From: Brevibacterium antiquum
GTDB lineage: Bacteria > Actinomycetota > Actinomycetes > Actinomycetales > Brevibacteriaceae
Assembly (NCBI RefSeq): GCF_016107655.1
Contig: NZ_JABASX010000010.1
Span: 124,001 to 188,000 of the forward strand
Length of the DNA stretch: 64,000 bases
Reading direction: 5' to 3'
This document shows, piece by piece, positions 17,091 to 26,190 of this stretch; the stretch's first letter is position 1; every line of letters starts with the position of its first letter. The notes under the pieces were generated by a model. That model was not told the origin of the DNA, did no database searches, and saw only the letters and a program-made list of their open reading frames with translations. The translations under genes and the position numbers were made by a program.

Positions 17091-17553
17091 GGTTCCTCTT
17101 CTCGGTAGCCCACCCAGGCGATGAGTTCGCATCCTTGCGACGGACTGGGTCACGCATCGTTGCGGTGGTGGTTCTGTACGGCAGTGGCGGCTTGCGGCGG
17201 ATCAGGAAGACTCTCATATTTAAGGTATGCCACCGAACCATTTGCGCGCAATAGCTGGAGAGAAATTGGCGACAATGCTGCTTTGCGGTCTGAACAAATA
17301 CCTATTGACAAACCATAGGCGCGGTGACAAGCTCAACGTCAGAACAGAGCTGTGAACTGCATCACGCACTATTTTCGCGGCTTCCGCACGCGTTGTACGG
17401 TCGCGGTCCCGACGGAGGTGCAGGTGTCAGCGTCGGTGTCAGTGCCTGTCCACCAGCCGGATTCCGACGATGTCGATCGGTCAGCGAGGACCGATCGGGC
17501 CAGCCAGGCAACCGGCCAGCGGAAGCAGCCATTTCGAGAAGAACGGTGTTCCC
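17091..17553. other. Divergent intergenic region, gamma-glutamyl-amine block/permease
   Basis: This 463-bp gap carries no supportable gene. It must hold the promoters of both the ligase operon and the permease. It is locally AT-richer than its surroundings around 17210-17325, with a TTGACA at 17304-17309 inside the imperfect CCTAT/ATAGG inverted repeat but no convincing -10 partner. The GntR-family operator is probably here, but no clear site was found. Confidence 0.5.
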
Positions 17554-19116
17554 ATGAGCAATGAATCCTCTCCACCCGACGATCCGGCGCCGGCCCTCAG
17601 CGCTGATGAGGCCAGTCTTGCCGAGCTCGGCTACAAACAGGAGCTCAAGCGCGGCATGTCGGGCTTCGGCAACTTCGCGGTCTCCTTCTCCATCATCTCG
17701 ATCCTCGCCGGCTGCATCACCTCCTACAGCATTGCGCTGGGATCGGGCGGCCCGGCAGCGATCACGATCGGGTGGCCGCTGGTCGGCATCTTCGTCCTCT
17801 GCGTGGCACTGGCCATGGCCGAAGTCTGCTCGAAGTACCCCACAGCCGGTGGCCTGTACTTCTGGGCCGGTCGTCTGGCCAAACGCAATAAGCGGCATTG
17901 GGCCTGGTACGTGGGATGGTTCAACTTCCTCGGCGAGGTGGCGGTGACCGCAGCCATCGACTACGGCGCGGCGACGACCATGATGGCCTTTGCGGCATTG
18001 ACCTTCGGGGTCGTGCCCACTGCGCTCAACACCTTCGTCCTGTTCCTCGTCATCATCACCCTGCATGGTCTGCTCAACACCTTCGGCGTCAACCTGGTCA
18101 ACCTGCTCTCCGGCGTCTCAGCTTGGTGGCACATCGTCGGTGTGCTCGTCATCGTCGCAGCTTTGTGGATCATGCCCACGAAGCATCAGTCGTTCAGCTG
18201 GACCATGACGGCCTGGCACAACGAAACCGGGTTCACGTTCATGCCGTTCGTCTTCCTCATGGGCCTGCTCATGGCTCAGTACACCTACACCGGCTATGAC
18301 GCTTCGGCGCACGTGGCCGAGGAGACCAAGAACGCTTCGACCGCAGCACCCAAGGGCATCGTCATGAGCGTCCTGATATCGATCATCGGCGGTTGGATCC
18401 TGCTGTACTCGATCACGGCCGCGATCCAGGACGGTTCCGAGGCGGGGCTGACTGCTCTCAATGCCACCGCAACGGGACTGCCGCCGGCGCAGGTGTTCCT
18501 CGATGCCCTGAACAACCCGACGATGGCGAAGTTCCTGCTCTTCATCGTCTGCGGCGCCCAGTTCTTCTGCGGCATGGCCTCGGTGACGGCGAACTCGCGG
18601 ATGAGCTACGCGTTCTCCCGCGACGATGCGATCCCCGGATCCAAGTACTGGAAGAAGGTCAATCCACGCACCGGCACACCCACGAACTCGATCTGGCTGT
18701 GCATCGTGCTGTCCTCGATCCTGACGGTGCCGGCGCTGTTCAATGAGACCGCTTATCTGGCGGTGACGAGTGTGGCGGTGATCGGTCTCTACATCGCCTA
18801 CGTTGCACCCGTACTGCTGCGGCGACTCAAGGGCGATGCGTTCAAGCCGGGTCCGTGGAATCTGGGTCGGTGGAGCGCAGTCATCGGGTGGATCGCCGTC
18901 GTCTGGGTGATCTTCATCTGCATCCTGTTCGTGCTGCCACCGACCCTGCCGATCACCATCTCGACCTTCAACTACTCCCCCATCGCGGTCCTCGCCGTGC
19001 TCGTCCTCAGCGTTGTGCTCTGGTACGCCCGCGGCAAGGAGCACTTCATGCAGCACCTCGACAAGGAGCAGCTGGCCATCGACGAGAAGAAGCTTCTCGA
19101 CGAGATCGACGACTGA
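17554..19116 (+). CDS. APC-superfamily amino acid/amine permease
   Basis: The 520-residue protein has about 12 membrane helices. It starts with a cytosolic segment containing LAELGYKQELKRGMSGFGNFAVSFSIISILAG, split here into the charged part and the first helix. That opening is typical of the BAT/GABA-permease branch of the APC superfamily. SKYPTAGGLYFWAGRLA and TGYDASAHVAEETKNA are further family landmarks. It probably imports the polyamine, GABA or ethanolamine fed to the divergent ligase. ATG 17554 is chosen over an upstream in-frame start at 17470 that lacks family sequence. The C-terminal 40 residues are charged and cytosolic. Confidence 0.87.
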   Translation: MSNESSPPDDPAPALSADEASLAELGYKQELKRGMSGFGNFAVSFSIISILAGCITSYSIALGSGGPAAITIGWPLVGIFVLCVALAMAEVCSKYPTAGGLYFWAGRLAKRNKRHWAWYVGWFNFLGEVAVTAAIDYGAATTMMAFAALTFGVVPTALNTFVLFLVIITLHGLLNTFGVNLVNLLSGVSAWWHIVGVLVIVAALWIMPTKHQSFSWTMTAWHNETGFTFMPFVFLMGLLMAQYTYTGYDASAHVAEETKNASTAAPKGIVMSVLISIIGGWILLYSITAAIQDGSEAGLTALNATATGLPPAQVFLDALNNPTMAKFLLFIVCGAQFFCGMASVTANSRMSYAFSRDDAIPGSKYWKKVNPRTGTPTNSIWLCIVLSSILTVPALFNETAYLAVTSVAVIGLYIAYVAPVLLRRLKGDAFKPGPWNLGRWSAVIGWIAVVWVIFICILFVLPPTLPITISTFNYSPIAVLAVLVLSVVLWYARGKEHFMQHLDKEQLAIDEKKLLDEIDD

Positions 19117-19168
19117 GTTCGCAATCCGGTCCGCGGACCCGGATCCGCGCTCAGCCATCGCCGGACGC

Positions 19169-19225
19169 GCAGATGCCACTGGCCCGGATGTCTCACTAGG
19201 AGGGATCCGGGCCAGTGGCATCTGC
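19169..19225. terminator. Bidirectional terminator between permease and catalase
   Basis: Two exact 21-bp complementary arms (19169-19189 and 19205-19225, starting GCAGATGCCACTGGCC) flank a 15-nt loop. The hairpin lies in the 170-bp gap between two convergent genes and can serve both. Confidence 0.8.
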
Positions 19226-19286
19226 GGGCCGCAGCCAGCCGGGCGGGAACATCAGCTCTGCGCCGACTCCGGCACCGGCTATCGAC

Positions 19287-20774
19287 TCACGCGGTCTCGG
19301 ATCTGTACTTGTCCTCGATCGCCCGACCCACCTCGGCGTCGATGTTCTTCCAGTACGTGAACACGTTGGTCAGCACAGGCTCTTCCACGCCGTCCTTCAG
19401 TGCACCGACGACGGTCTCGATGAGGCCCTGGCGCTCCTCTTCGGAATAGACCTCACGGACCAGGGTGTGTGCCTGACCGAAGTCGTCGTCCTCTGCGTGG
19501 AGAGTGGCGGCGCTGCGGACCAGCTCACCATCGGACTCCCACCGTGCTTCGACCTGAGTCTCCTCGGCTTGGTACGGACGGCCGTAGGAGTTGGGCGCAT
19601 AGTTCGGGGCATCACCTGAATGGTGGTACTCCATCTGACCTTCCTTGTCATAGGAATTGGTCTTCGTGATGGGAGCGTTGACCGGCAGCTGGTTGAAGTT
19701 GGTGCCGATGCGGTTGCGCTGCGCATCCGGGTAGGAGAAGACGCGGCCCATGAGCATCTTGTCGGGCGAGATTCCGGTGCCCGGCACGGTGTTCGAGGGG
19801 CTGAATGCGGCCTGCTCGATCTGCGCGAAGTGGTTCGACGGGTTCTTGTTGAGCGTGAACTTGCCGATCTCCATGAGCGGGTAGTCCTTCTTCGACCAGG
19901 TCTTCGTCAGATCGAAGGGATTGAACCGGTAGGTCTTGGCCTCTTCATACGGCATGATCTGAACGCTGACGGTCCATGACGGGTAGTCGCCGCGCTCAAT
20001 CGCGTCGAACAGGTCGCGACGGTGCATGTCCGCGTCCTCGCCGGCCATCCGTCCGGCTTCCTCGTTGGTCATGTTCTCCACGCCCTGGTCGGTGTGGAAG
20101 TGGTACTGGACCCAGAACCGTTCGCCGGCTTCATTGGCCCACATGTAGGTGTGCGAGGAGTAGCCATTCATGTTGCGCCAGGTCTTGGGCAGGCCACGCG
20201 GTCCCATGAGGTAGGTGACCTGGTGTGCCGATTCCGGCGAAAGCGACCAGAAGTCCCACTGCATGTTGTTGCTGCGCAGTCCCGAATCGGGGGTGCGCTT
20301 CTGCGAGTGGATGAAGTCGGGGAACTTCATGGGATCGCGGACGAAGAACACGGGGGTGTTGTTGCCCACCATGTCGAAGTTTCCGTCTTCGGTGTAGAAC
20401 TTGAGTGCGAATCCGCGCACGTCGCGCCAGGAGTCGGGTGAGCCCAGCTCACCGGCGACGGTGGAGAATCGTGCGAGCATCGGTGTCTTCGTGCCCTTCT
20501 GCAGGAACTTCGCCCGGGTGTAGGCGGAGACGTCTGCAGTGATCTCGAGTTCGCCGAAGGCGCCGGATCCCTTGGCGTGGGGGCTGCGCTCGGGAACGCG
20601 TTCGCGGTCGAACCGAGCCAGCTTCTCAACGAGTGCAACATCGTGGAGGAGGAGCGGGCCGTCTGCTCCGACACTCAGCGAGTGCGCGTCGGACTCTCGT
20701 GGGGCACCTGATTCGGTCGTCGAGGGCTTCGTGCCGTCGAATCCTGGATGTTCATGATCAGCGTGTTTAGTCAT
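19287..20774 (-). CDS. katA: Catalase, monofunctional haem type (clade 3)
   Basis: The 495-residue length fits small-subunit catalases. The distal His is His66 in [13 protein letters not shown], the distal Asn lies in [11 protein letters not shown], and the haem-ligand Tyr lies in [14 protein letters not shown]. It converts hydrogen peroxide to water and oxygen in the cytosol. The ATG at 20774 follows GAAGGAG. The first 35 residues are His/Asp/Ser-rich and poorly structured, as in other bacterial clade 3 enzymes. It is monocistronic: a hairpin lies downstream and a probable -10 element (TATGAT) upstream. No Fur or OxyR site was recognised. Confidence 0.95.
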   Translation of the reverse strand: MTKHADHEHPGFDGTKPSTTESGAPRESDAHSLSVGADGPLLLHDVALVEKLARFDRERVPERSPHAKGSGAFGELEITADVSAYTRAKFLQKGTKTPMLARFSTVAGELGSPDSWRDVRGFALKFYTEDGNFDMVGNNTPVFFVRDPMKFPDFIHSQKRTPDSGLRSNNMQWDFWSLSPESAHQVTYLMGPRGLPKTWRNMNGYSSHTYMWANEAGERFWVQYHFHTDQGVENMTNEEAGRMAGEDADMHRRDLFDAIERGDYPSWTVSVQIMPYEEAKTYRFNPFDLTKTWSKKDYPLMEIGKFTLNKNPSNHFAQIEQAAFSPSNTVPGTGISPDKMLMGRVFSYPDAQRNRIGTNFNQLPVNAPITKTNSYDKEGQMEYHHSGDAPNYAPNSYGRPYQAEETQVEARWESDGELVRSAATLHAEDDDFGQAHTLVREVYSEEERQGLIETVVGALKDGVEEPVLTNVFTYWKNIDAEVGRAIEDKYRSETA

Positions 20775-20832
20775 TGCTTCTCCTTCAACCGATTGAGCGA
20801 CGGGGAGTCATTCTTCCCGGTCCACTTCATCC

Positions 20833-20838
20833 ATCATA
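20833..20838 (-). promoter_or_regulatory. Candidate -10 element of the catalase gene
   Basis: TATGAT on the minus strand lies about 58 nt upstream of the catalase ATG. No good -35 hexamer is at the usual distance, so the call is weak. Confidence 0.35.
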
Positions 20839-21001
20839 GGACGAACATCGCTCGCCTGTATGCGATGAAGCGAAGGCCGATCACGGCTCCCCTGATATCG
20901 AGTTCCTGGCAGCGTGCAGAAGACTGGCGCAACCGATTTTCACGCTATCCAGGTTCCTTTCTCGGTACAACCAAGGCCACCCTGCTCAATATTCCTGACC
21001 C

Positions 21002-22384
21002 TCAGCCTGCGGCAGTCGCGGCGCTTCCACCGCCTGCAGAGCTCGAGCCGGAACCGCTGCCCACACCGTCACCAGAGCCTCCGCTGGAGCTGGATCCTCC
21101 ACTCGAGCTGCCGGAGCCAGAGCTTCCTGCTTCACCCTGCGAGCCGGAACTCGAGCTCCCGTCCGTCGAGGTTGCGCCCCCGCCCGAGGTGTCCGCTCCG
21201 GCACTGCTGGATCCGCTTGAATCGCTGGCGGCTCCTGCGGTGTCGTCGCCGGTGGTTGTGGATGAACTGGCATCGGTGCCCTGGTCGGTCCCCGTCTGAT
21301 CTGCAGTCGAGGAGGTGGTGGAGCTGCCCTCGTTCGCCGAGGTGGACTGTCCTTCACTCGTCGACGAGCTCTCGGCTCCGCTGCCCTGATTCGGGTTCTG
21401 GCCGGGCTGGGAATCGTCCCCGGAGGAGCTGGATTCGGCAGTGCCGCCGCCGTCTTGCGATGTTTCGGAGTCATCCCCGGTGCCGGAATCTCCGGTCACT
21501 GATCGTGAGATCTGTGAGGTGCCGGGCGAGATGTCGGCGTCGGTGAATGATTCGGCCATGACTACGGCACCCAGGCCGATTCCGAATGTCGCCACCCCGA
21601 TAGCCACCGGGTAGAGGACGCGTTTGCGGCGCAGCTTCTGCCACCACGTCTTCGGTTCCTCGTTGGCCGCCTCGGTGGCATCGGGTGATGGGTGCTGCGC
21701 TGACGGAACGTCGACGGTCGTGGCTGCGTCCGCCTCGTCGCTCAGGCTCCCGAAGGTGCTGGTGGCGTGGGATCGCTGAGTCTTGGCACCGAGTGACTTC
21801 GCCTTCACTGCAGGAGCGAGCTTCGTGCCGACTTCTCTGATCTTCTCTTTGCCCTTGTCGAGGCTGCTGGTGTAGAGCGTCACCGCGAGTCCGGTGATGA
21901 TGCTCGCGACCCCTGCACCGACGACCGTTCCGGCAACGCCCAGCTGCCCGCCGATGACCGAGGAGGTGGCTGCGGCTGCGGCACCGGCGACGAGCTGGGT
22001 CGCCGAGACCCTGCTCTCGCTCTTCTCCTTCTTCTCGCCGTCGTCGCCCTTCGCATTCTCGGCAACGTCATCCTTCGCTGTCGATTCACCGACTGCAGTG
22101 GTGCTCTCCTGCATCATCCGAGTCGCCGAGCCTGCTGACACCGGCTGTTCTTCGCGTCGGATCGGATTCGGCGGCATCACCGGTGTGCTCACGTGCGAGC
22201 TCGGCGTCGGTGTCGACTGGGTGTTCCTGGCGTGTGTGGCGGCGAGTTCTTCGGTGATCAGAGGCAGGGTCTGTGATGCCTGCACGGTCGATTCGGATCC
22301 GCCGTCTTCCGATGCTGATCCGTCGTGAACGGACGCTGCGACGCTCTGCCCGTTCAGTCTGCCTGACTCATTCTGCTTCGACAC
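21002..22384 (-). CDS. Membrane protein with long Ser/Gly/Thr-rich extracytoplasmic tail
   Basis: I do not recognise a named family. The 460-residue protein has a polar N-terminal region (1-130), an Ala/Gly/Val-rich hydrophobic stretch at about 131-172 that could be a hairpin or single helix, a charged middle region, a basic stop (WWQKLRRKRV) and one clear helix at about 256-277. After that, about 180 residues are almost only Ser, Gly, Thr, Asp, Ala and Gln. Positive charges before the last helix place the tail outside the cell, where it may be glycosylated. GTG 22384 is chosen because GGAGG lies 7 nt upstream; TTG 22387 is the alternative. It has no obvious operon partner. Confidence 0.7.
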   Translation of the reverse strand: MSKQNESGRLNGQSVAASVHDGSASEDGGSESTVQASQTLPLITEELAATHARNTQSTPTPSSHVSTPVMPPNPIRREEQPVSAGSATRMMQESTTAVGESTAKDDVAENAKGDDGEKKEKSESRVSATQLVAGAAAAATSSVIGGQLGVAGTVVGAGVASIITGLAVTLYTSSLDKGKEKIREVGTKLAPAVKAKSLGAKTQRSHATSTFGSLSDEADAATTVDVPSAQHPSPDATEAANEEPKTWWQKLRRKRVLYPVAIGVATFGIGLGAVVMAESFTDADISPGTSQISRSVTGDSGTGDDSETSQDGGGTAESSSSGDDSQPGQNPNQGSGAESSSTSEGQSTSANEGSSTTSSTADQTGTDQGTDASSSTTTGDDTAGAASDSSGSSSAGADTSGGGATSTDGSSSSGSQGEAGSSGSGSSSGGSSSSGGSGDGVGSGSGSSSAGGGSAATAAG

Positions 22385-22609
22385 CAAAATACCTCCGATG
22401 ACTGGTCCCTGAGTTCAGTATCGCCCGTCCATTTTCGGAGTTCCTGACCCACCCCCTCAGAAGCTGGGACAACACTGTGAGAAGGCAGCGCCTCCATGGC
22501 TGTTGACCTGCGATGATGCCGATCCGTGTGACGCACAGGACATGCGCTTTGCAGGATACTCGCAGGTCCGAATTCGACCGCCTCGAGGACCGCTGTCTCA
22601 GTCGCCGTC

Positions 22610-23125
22610 TCAGTGCAGAATGGCCACGCCGAGGTGATCGGGAAGAACGTCCGATTCCTCGAGTTCCAGCACTTGGAATCTCGGGTAGCCGGCACCCGAC
22701 TCCAAGGTCACTGCGAAGAGGTCGGAACCGGTCGATCGCGTCGACATCGCCATCCCGACTTGTTCCGATTCTGCGCCGTCGTCGGACTCGACCATGAGGT
22801 TGAGGGCGAAGCACGGAGTGCCCAGTTCGATGAGGGAGACAATCTGGTCCCCACGGAATCTCTGAGGTTCATCTTGGGCGACGCAGTGCCCCTGTCCGTC
22901 GATCTCAAGGACAACCTCGGCGCCGATAGGAAGGAACGTGCGTGCCAAGCCCGGCAATGGGGAGAATGCAGCCGGACGGTCCAGACGCGCGATGCTCAGG
23001 CGCCACCGTCGTCGGCTCGGGGTCAGATTTTGGGATTCGATGAGCGAGACGAGCTCGGTCGTCTCCCCCGCACCATTGGCCCATGGAACCGGTTCGAGGT
23101 CATCGAAGGAGGTGATCACGCGCAT
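22610..23125 (-). CDS. hutD: HutD family protein
   Basis: The 171-residue protein shows the cupin-like HutD/Ves pattern: PVPWANGAGETTELV at the start, then WRLSIARLDRPAAFSPLPGLARTFLPIGAEVVLE broken over two strands. HutD proteins occur with histidine-use genes in many bacteria and are thought to limit pathway flux; their biochemical activity is not settled. No hut gene is seen here. It lies 21 bp after the VOC gene on the same strand, yet TAGAAT ends 6 nt before its ATG, so it may have its own leaderless promoter. Confidence 0.82.
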   Translation of the reverse strand: MRVITSFDDLEPVPWANGAGETTELVSLIESQNLTPSRRRWRLSIARLDRPAAFSPLPGLARTFLPIGAEVVLEIDGQGHCVAQDEPQRFRGDQIVSLIELGTPCFALNLMVESDDGAESEQVGMAMSTRSTGSDLFAVTLESGAGYPRFQVLELEESDVLPDHLGVAILH

Positions 23126-23137
23126 GTGATCATTCTA
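23126..23137 (-). promoter_or_regulatory. Probable leaderless promoter of hutD
   Basis: TAGAAT on the minus strand is followed by GATCAC and the ATG at 23125. No Shine-Dalgarno sequence is present in this gap. Confidence 0.5.
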
Positions 23138-23146
23138 AACGGGAGT

Positions 23147-23509
23147 TCAGTTCGCGCAGAGGCAGAACGGGTGCCCGGCAGGGTCGAGGAAGACGCGGAA
23201 GGTCTCGCCCGGTTGCTCGGCAGCCTTACCGGCGCCGATTTCGGTCACCGCTGCCTCTCCGACGTCCAAGTCGTCGACCATGACGTCGATGTGCATCTGC
23301 TGCGGATGCGCCTGGCTCGGCCAACTGGGAGCGTGGTAGTCCTCGACCTGCTGGAAGCAGATCGGCGGCCAGGAATCGGATGTGATCTCTGCCCAGGTGC
23401 CGTCGTCATCGACTCTGACTTCCCAGTCGAGGAGTTTGCCGTAGAACTCCGCGAGTTCGCGGGCGTCAGGGGCATCTAGGACGATGACGGGCTGCTTTGC
23501 GATAGCCAT
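23147..23509 (-). CDS. VOC (glyoxalase/dioxygenase fold) family protein
   Basis: This 120-residue protein has the two beta-alpha-beta3 modules of the vicinal-oxygen-chelate fold: KQPVIVLDAPDARELAEFYGKLLDWEV and, in the second half, MHIDVMVDDLDVGEAAV with GHPFCLC at the end. Glu and His residues occur in the usual metal-ligand strands. Members include glyoxalases, resistance proteins and dioxygenases; this short stand-alone form is typically unassigned. It is followed by hutD and is divergent from the tenA riboswitch region. Its ATG lies 6 nt after a TAGACT element. Confidence 0.8.
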   Translation of the reverse strand: MAIAKQPVIVLDAPDARELAEFYGKLLDWEVRVDDDGTWAEITSDSWPPICFQQVEDYHAPSWPSQAHPQQMHIDVMVDDLDVGEAAVTEIGAGKAAEQPGETFRVFLDPAGHPFCLCAN

Positions 23510-23521
23510 GATGTGAGTCTA
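23510..23521 (-). promoter_or_regulatory. Probable leaderless promoter of the VOC gene
   Basis: TAGACT on the minus strand is followed by CACATC and the ATG at 23509. Confidence 0.5.
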
Positions 23522-23576
23522 CGCCGCGGGGGTGACATGGGGAACAGCCTGACGATCAGAGCTGGTGTTAGGCTCG

Positions 23577-23669
23577 AACCACCCCAGGGGAGCGCCGAGA
23601 AATGGCGCTGAGAGTGCGCGAGCAGACCCTTTGAACCTGATCCGGTGAGCACCGGCGGAGGAAGTGAGG
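23577..23669 (+). promoter_or_regulatory. TPP riboswitch (THI element)
   Basis: The conserved thiamine-pyrophosphate aptamer blocks appear in order: CCCAGGGG, then GCTGAGAG, then ACCCTTTGAACCTGATCCGG, then CACCGGCGGAGGAAG. The helper helix GCGCC/GGCGC and the GGT/ACC helix are also present. The closing P1 strand (GGAAGTGAGG) overlaps the GTGAGGA ribosome-binding site of tenA, so ligand binding would hide the site and repress translation. Folding was judged by eye. Confidence 0.93.
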
Positions 23670-23677
23670 ACACAGCG

Positions 23678-24370
23678 ATGACCACTATTCATGTGCAGCC
23701 AGGTGGGGCCGTGGCAGCGATGAGAGCACAATCGGCAAAGACCTGGGAGGCGGCAGTCGGGCATAGGTTCGTCACCGAACTGTTTGCCGGCACGGTCGAT
23801 GACTCCGTGATGAGTCGGTACCTGACTCAGGACTACCAGTTCTTCGAATCGTTCCTCTCGATGCTCGGCGCGTGCGTCGCTCACGGCGATGCCCTCGGGC
23901 CCAAGCTGCGATTCGCCAAGCAGCTCGGCTTTCTCGAAGCCGACGAGAATTCGTATTTCCTCATGGCCTTCGCCGAGGTGGGTGTCCCTGCCGCCGACTA
24001 CGCTGACCCCCAGCTGGCCGGGCCGACCGAGGGGTTCCGTGACCTCATGGACGAGGCCGTCGTCTCAGCCTCCTACGCAGAACTGCTCGTCGTGCTCGTC
24101 ATCGCCGAATGGCTCTACCTCGATTGGGGCGAGCGCTCGGATCCGATGCCTCCACGCCGGGTCCATTCCGGGTGGATCGACCTGCACCGCGGTGAGGCCT
24201 TCCGGGCCTGGGTGCAGTTCCTCGTCGACGAACTTGAGCGCGTATTCCCCACCGGTGAGGACGCAGAATCCGCCGCGGCGCGAGGCCGACTGACTCACAT
24301 CTGGCACCGTGGCGTCGACCTCGAACTGGCCTTCTTCGACGAGGCGTACGCGCAGAACGAGACCCGGTGA
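23678..24370 (+). CDS. tenA: TenA family protein (thiaminase II/aminopyrimidine salvage), Cys-lacking type
   Basis: The 230-residue all-helical TenA fold is shown by YLTQDYQFFESF, AFAEVGVP and EWLYLDWGE. TenA hydrolyses degraded thiamine pyrimidines so the pyrimidine can be reused. In Bacillus TenA the catalytic Cys lies in a PCYW motif; here the aligned stretch reads IAEW, Ala143-Glu144, and the only Cys is Cys66 in another helix. This matches the TenA_E class, in which a Glu is thought to act. The start ATG lies just after the TPP riboswitch, confirming a thiamine role. The gene appears monocistronic. Confidence 0.9.
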   Translation: MTTIHVQPGGAVAAMRAQSAKTWEAAVGHRFVTELFAGTVDDSVMSRYLTQDYQFFESFLSMLGACVAHGDALGPKLRFAKQLGFLEADENSYFLMAFAEVGVPAADYADPQLAGPTEGFRDLMDEAVVSASYAELLVVLVIAEWLYLDWGERSDPMPPRRVHSGWIDLHRGEAFRAWVQFLVDELERVFPTGEDAESAAARGRLTHIWHRGVDLELAFFDEAYAQNETR

Positions 24371-24504
24371 AGCTGGAGCGCCCGGTTCACATTCTGCGTC
24401 GCTCGCTTCAACGAGGCTGCTCGGACTAGGATTGTTGAGCAGAACAGGTGTACGGGTGCATCCAGTCACCCTTCGCCGTCGCTGGAGGACGCGAGGTAAT
24501 ACAG

Positions 24505-25494
24505 ATGAGCACGCAGCTGCTTCCCGTCACGGACGGTCCGGCGGTCTACATCATTCATGACAATCCCGAATGGATCGCGCCGTTTGCGCAGGCCCTCGAT
24601 CGATCAGGCATCCCCTTCGTCGAGTGGCTGCTGCCTGAGGTCTCGATCGACCTCACCACCGAGCCGCCGCAGGGCCTGTTCTGGTCGCGGCTGTCCGCCT
24701 CGGCGCACACTCGCACGGATCCGCATGTCAAGGACTATGGGCGTGCGGTGCTCGCCTGGCTCCAGACCGCAGGACGCACCGTCATCAACGGCGCAGACGT
24801 CTACGAACTCGAAGTGAGCAAGATCCGCCAAAACCGCGAGCTTGCCATTCGCGACTTCGACACCCCGCGCACCTCGGCGGTCTTCGGCAGCGCTGCGCTG
24901 TCCACGGCGGCACGCGATTTCGTCCCGCCCTTCATCACCAAGCACAACCAGGGCGGCAAGGGACTCGGCGTGCGCCTTTTCGAGTCTCATTCCGAACTCG
25001 ATGAGGCTGCGAGTGACTTCGCCGCCGGTGGTGCAAACGAACCGATCGACGGAATCACACTGGTCCAGGAATATGTGCAGCCGGCGCAGCCGTTCGTCAC
25101 CCGTGCCGAGTTCGTCGGCGGCCGGTTCCACTATGCGGTGCGAGTCGATGTCTCCGATGGGTCCTTCGAATTGTGCCCCGCCGAGGCATGCGAGATCCCC
25201 TCCGCATCTGCCGCACCGCTCGACCCGTTCTCCGTGCGTGAGGACATCACCGCGCGCACGCCCCTCATCGGCAGGCTGGAGACGCTCCTGGCCGAGCTGC
25301 ACATCGACATCGCTGGAATCGAGTTCATCGAGACTGCCGATGGCCGCCAGGTCGTCTACGACATCAACACCAACACGAACTACAACCCGAGCGTCGAAGA
25401 GGGCGAGCGCACGGCCGGACGCACCGCTGCCGCGGACCGGATCGCCGAGTACATAGCCGCCGAGGTTGCCGCGATGTCTGTGTCCCACACTTGA
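24505..25494 (+). CDS. ATP-grasp domain protein (RimK-like ligase)
   Basis: The 329-residue protein has an N-terminal Rossmann-like part and an ATP-grasp fold. FITKHNQGGKGLGVRLF is the lysine strand and glycine-rich loop, and VVYDINTNTNYNPSVEEG carries the metal-binding Asp/Asn residues. Enzymes of this group form carboxylate-amine bonds through an acylphosphate. ATG 24505 is preceded by GCGAGG. It overlaps the next kinase gene by one base (TGATG), so the two are coupled. The substrates are unknown; no peptide-modification or natural-product genes are near. Confidence 0.8.
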   Translation: MSTQLLPVTDGPAVYIIHDNPEWIAPFAQALDRSGIPFVEWLLPEVSIDLTTEPPQGLFWSRLSASAHTRTDPHVKDYGRAVLAWLQTAGRTVINGADVYELEVSKIRQNRELAIRDFDTPRTSAVFGSAALSTAARDFVPPFITKHNQGGKGLGVRLFESHSELDEAASDFAAGGANEPIDGITLVQEYVQPAQPFVTRAEFVGGRFHYAVRVDVSDGSFELCPAEACEIPSASAAPLDPFSVREDITARTPLIGRLETLLAELHIDIAGIEFIETADGRQVVYDINTNTNYNPSVEEGERTAGRTAAADRIAEYIAAEVAAMSVSHT

Positions 25495-26186
25495 TGTCTG
25501 ACCGTCGCGCAGTTCTCCACCAACTGCTCTCACTGCTGCGCGGGGTCAATATCGGCAAACGAGTCCTTGTCGCCATTGATGGGCTCGACGGTGCGGGCAA
25601 AACCGTCTTAGCCCAAGAGCTCGTCGAGGTGGCCAGCCAGGACGGATTGCGCCCCATTGCGTCACTGAGCATCGACGGATTCCATCATCCCCGCTCGATT
25701 CGGTACGCGAACGGTCAGGGCCCCGATTCCTTTTATCGGGATTCCTATGACTACGATGCCTTCACTCGGTCCGTCGTGACTCCGTTCAGACATGGTCTGT
25801 CGATCGCGCCAGCGGTCTGGGATGTTGATGCCGACACAGCCGCCCCACCGACAGAAGACTCCTTGCCAGAGGACTGCGTCCTCCTCGTGGATGGGATCTT
25901 TCTCCACCGGCCCGAGCTTCGGGAGCTGTGGGATGCAAGTGTGTGGGTGCAGGTTCCCTTCGCTGTGTCTGTGCCCCGTGGGAACGAACGCTTCGCCGGG
26001 CAGTTCGATTCTGCTCCCGAGTCGCAGTCCAACCATCGTTATGTCGGCGGGCAGCGTCTCTACTTCGCGCAATGTTCACCCTGGGACCATGCCACTTGGA
26101 TCCTCGACAACGACGATCTGGCGCACCCCACGGTCAGGGATAGTCCGTCCTATCAATGGTCGTGTCACCCCACTCCCCTAGACTGA
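25494..26186 (+). CDS. Uridine kinase-like P-loop protein
   Basis: The 230-residue protein has a Walker A motif, GLDGAGKT (about 30-37), and a phosphoribulokinase/uridine-kinase pattern: SIDGFHHPR after strand two, the YYRDSYDYDAF-like FYRDSYDYDAF, and LLVDGIFLHRPEL. It probably phosphorylates a nucleoside or sugar using ATP. The C-terminus (WILDNDDLAHPTV) fits actinobacterial uridine-kinase-like proteins of unknown substrate. It starts within the stop codon of the ATP-grasp gene, so the two products may act on one compound. Confidence 0.8.
   Translation: MSDRRAVLHQLLSLLRGVNIGKRVLVAIDGLDGAGKTVLAQELVEVASQDGLRPIASLSIDGFHHPRSIRYANGQGPDSFYRDSYDYDAFTRSVVTPFRHGLSIAPAVWDVDADTAAPPTEDSLPEDCVLLVDGIFLHRPELRELWDASVWVQVPFAVSVPRGNERFAGQFDSAPESQSNHRYVGGQRLYFAQCSPWDHATWILDNDDLAHPTVRDSPSYQWSCHPTPLD
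26179..26184 (+). promoter_or_regulatory. Probable leaderless promoter of the FAD oxidoreductase gene
   Basis: TAGACT lies inside the last codons of the kinase gene and is followed by 6 nt and the ATG at 26191. Confidence 0.5.
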
Positions 26187-26190
26187 AGCT

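Noticed and set aside
17304..17309. TTGACA as a -35 element of the permease promoter
   Set aside because: No acceptable -10 hexamer lies 16-19 bp downstream, so no promoter is called.
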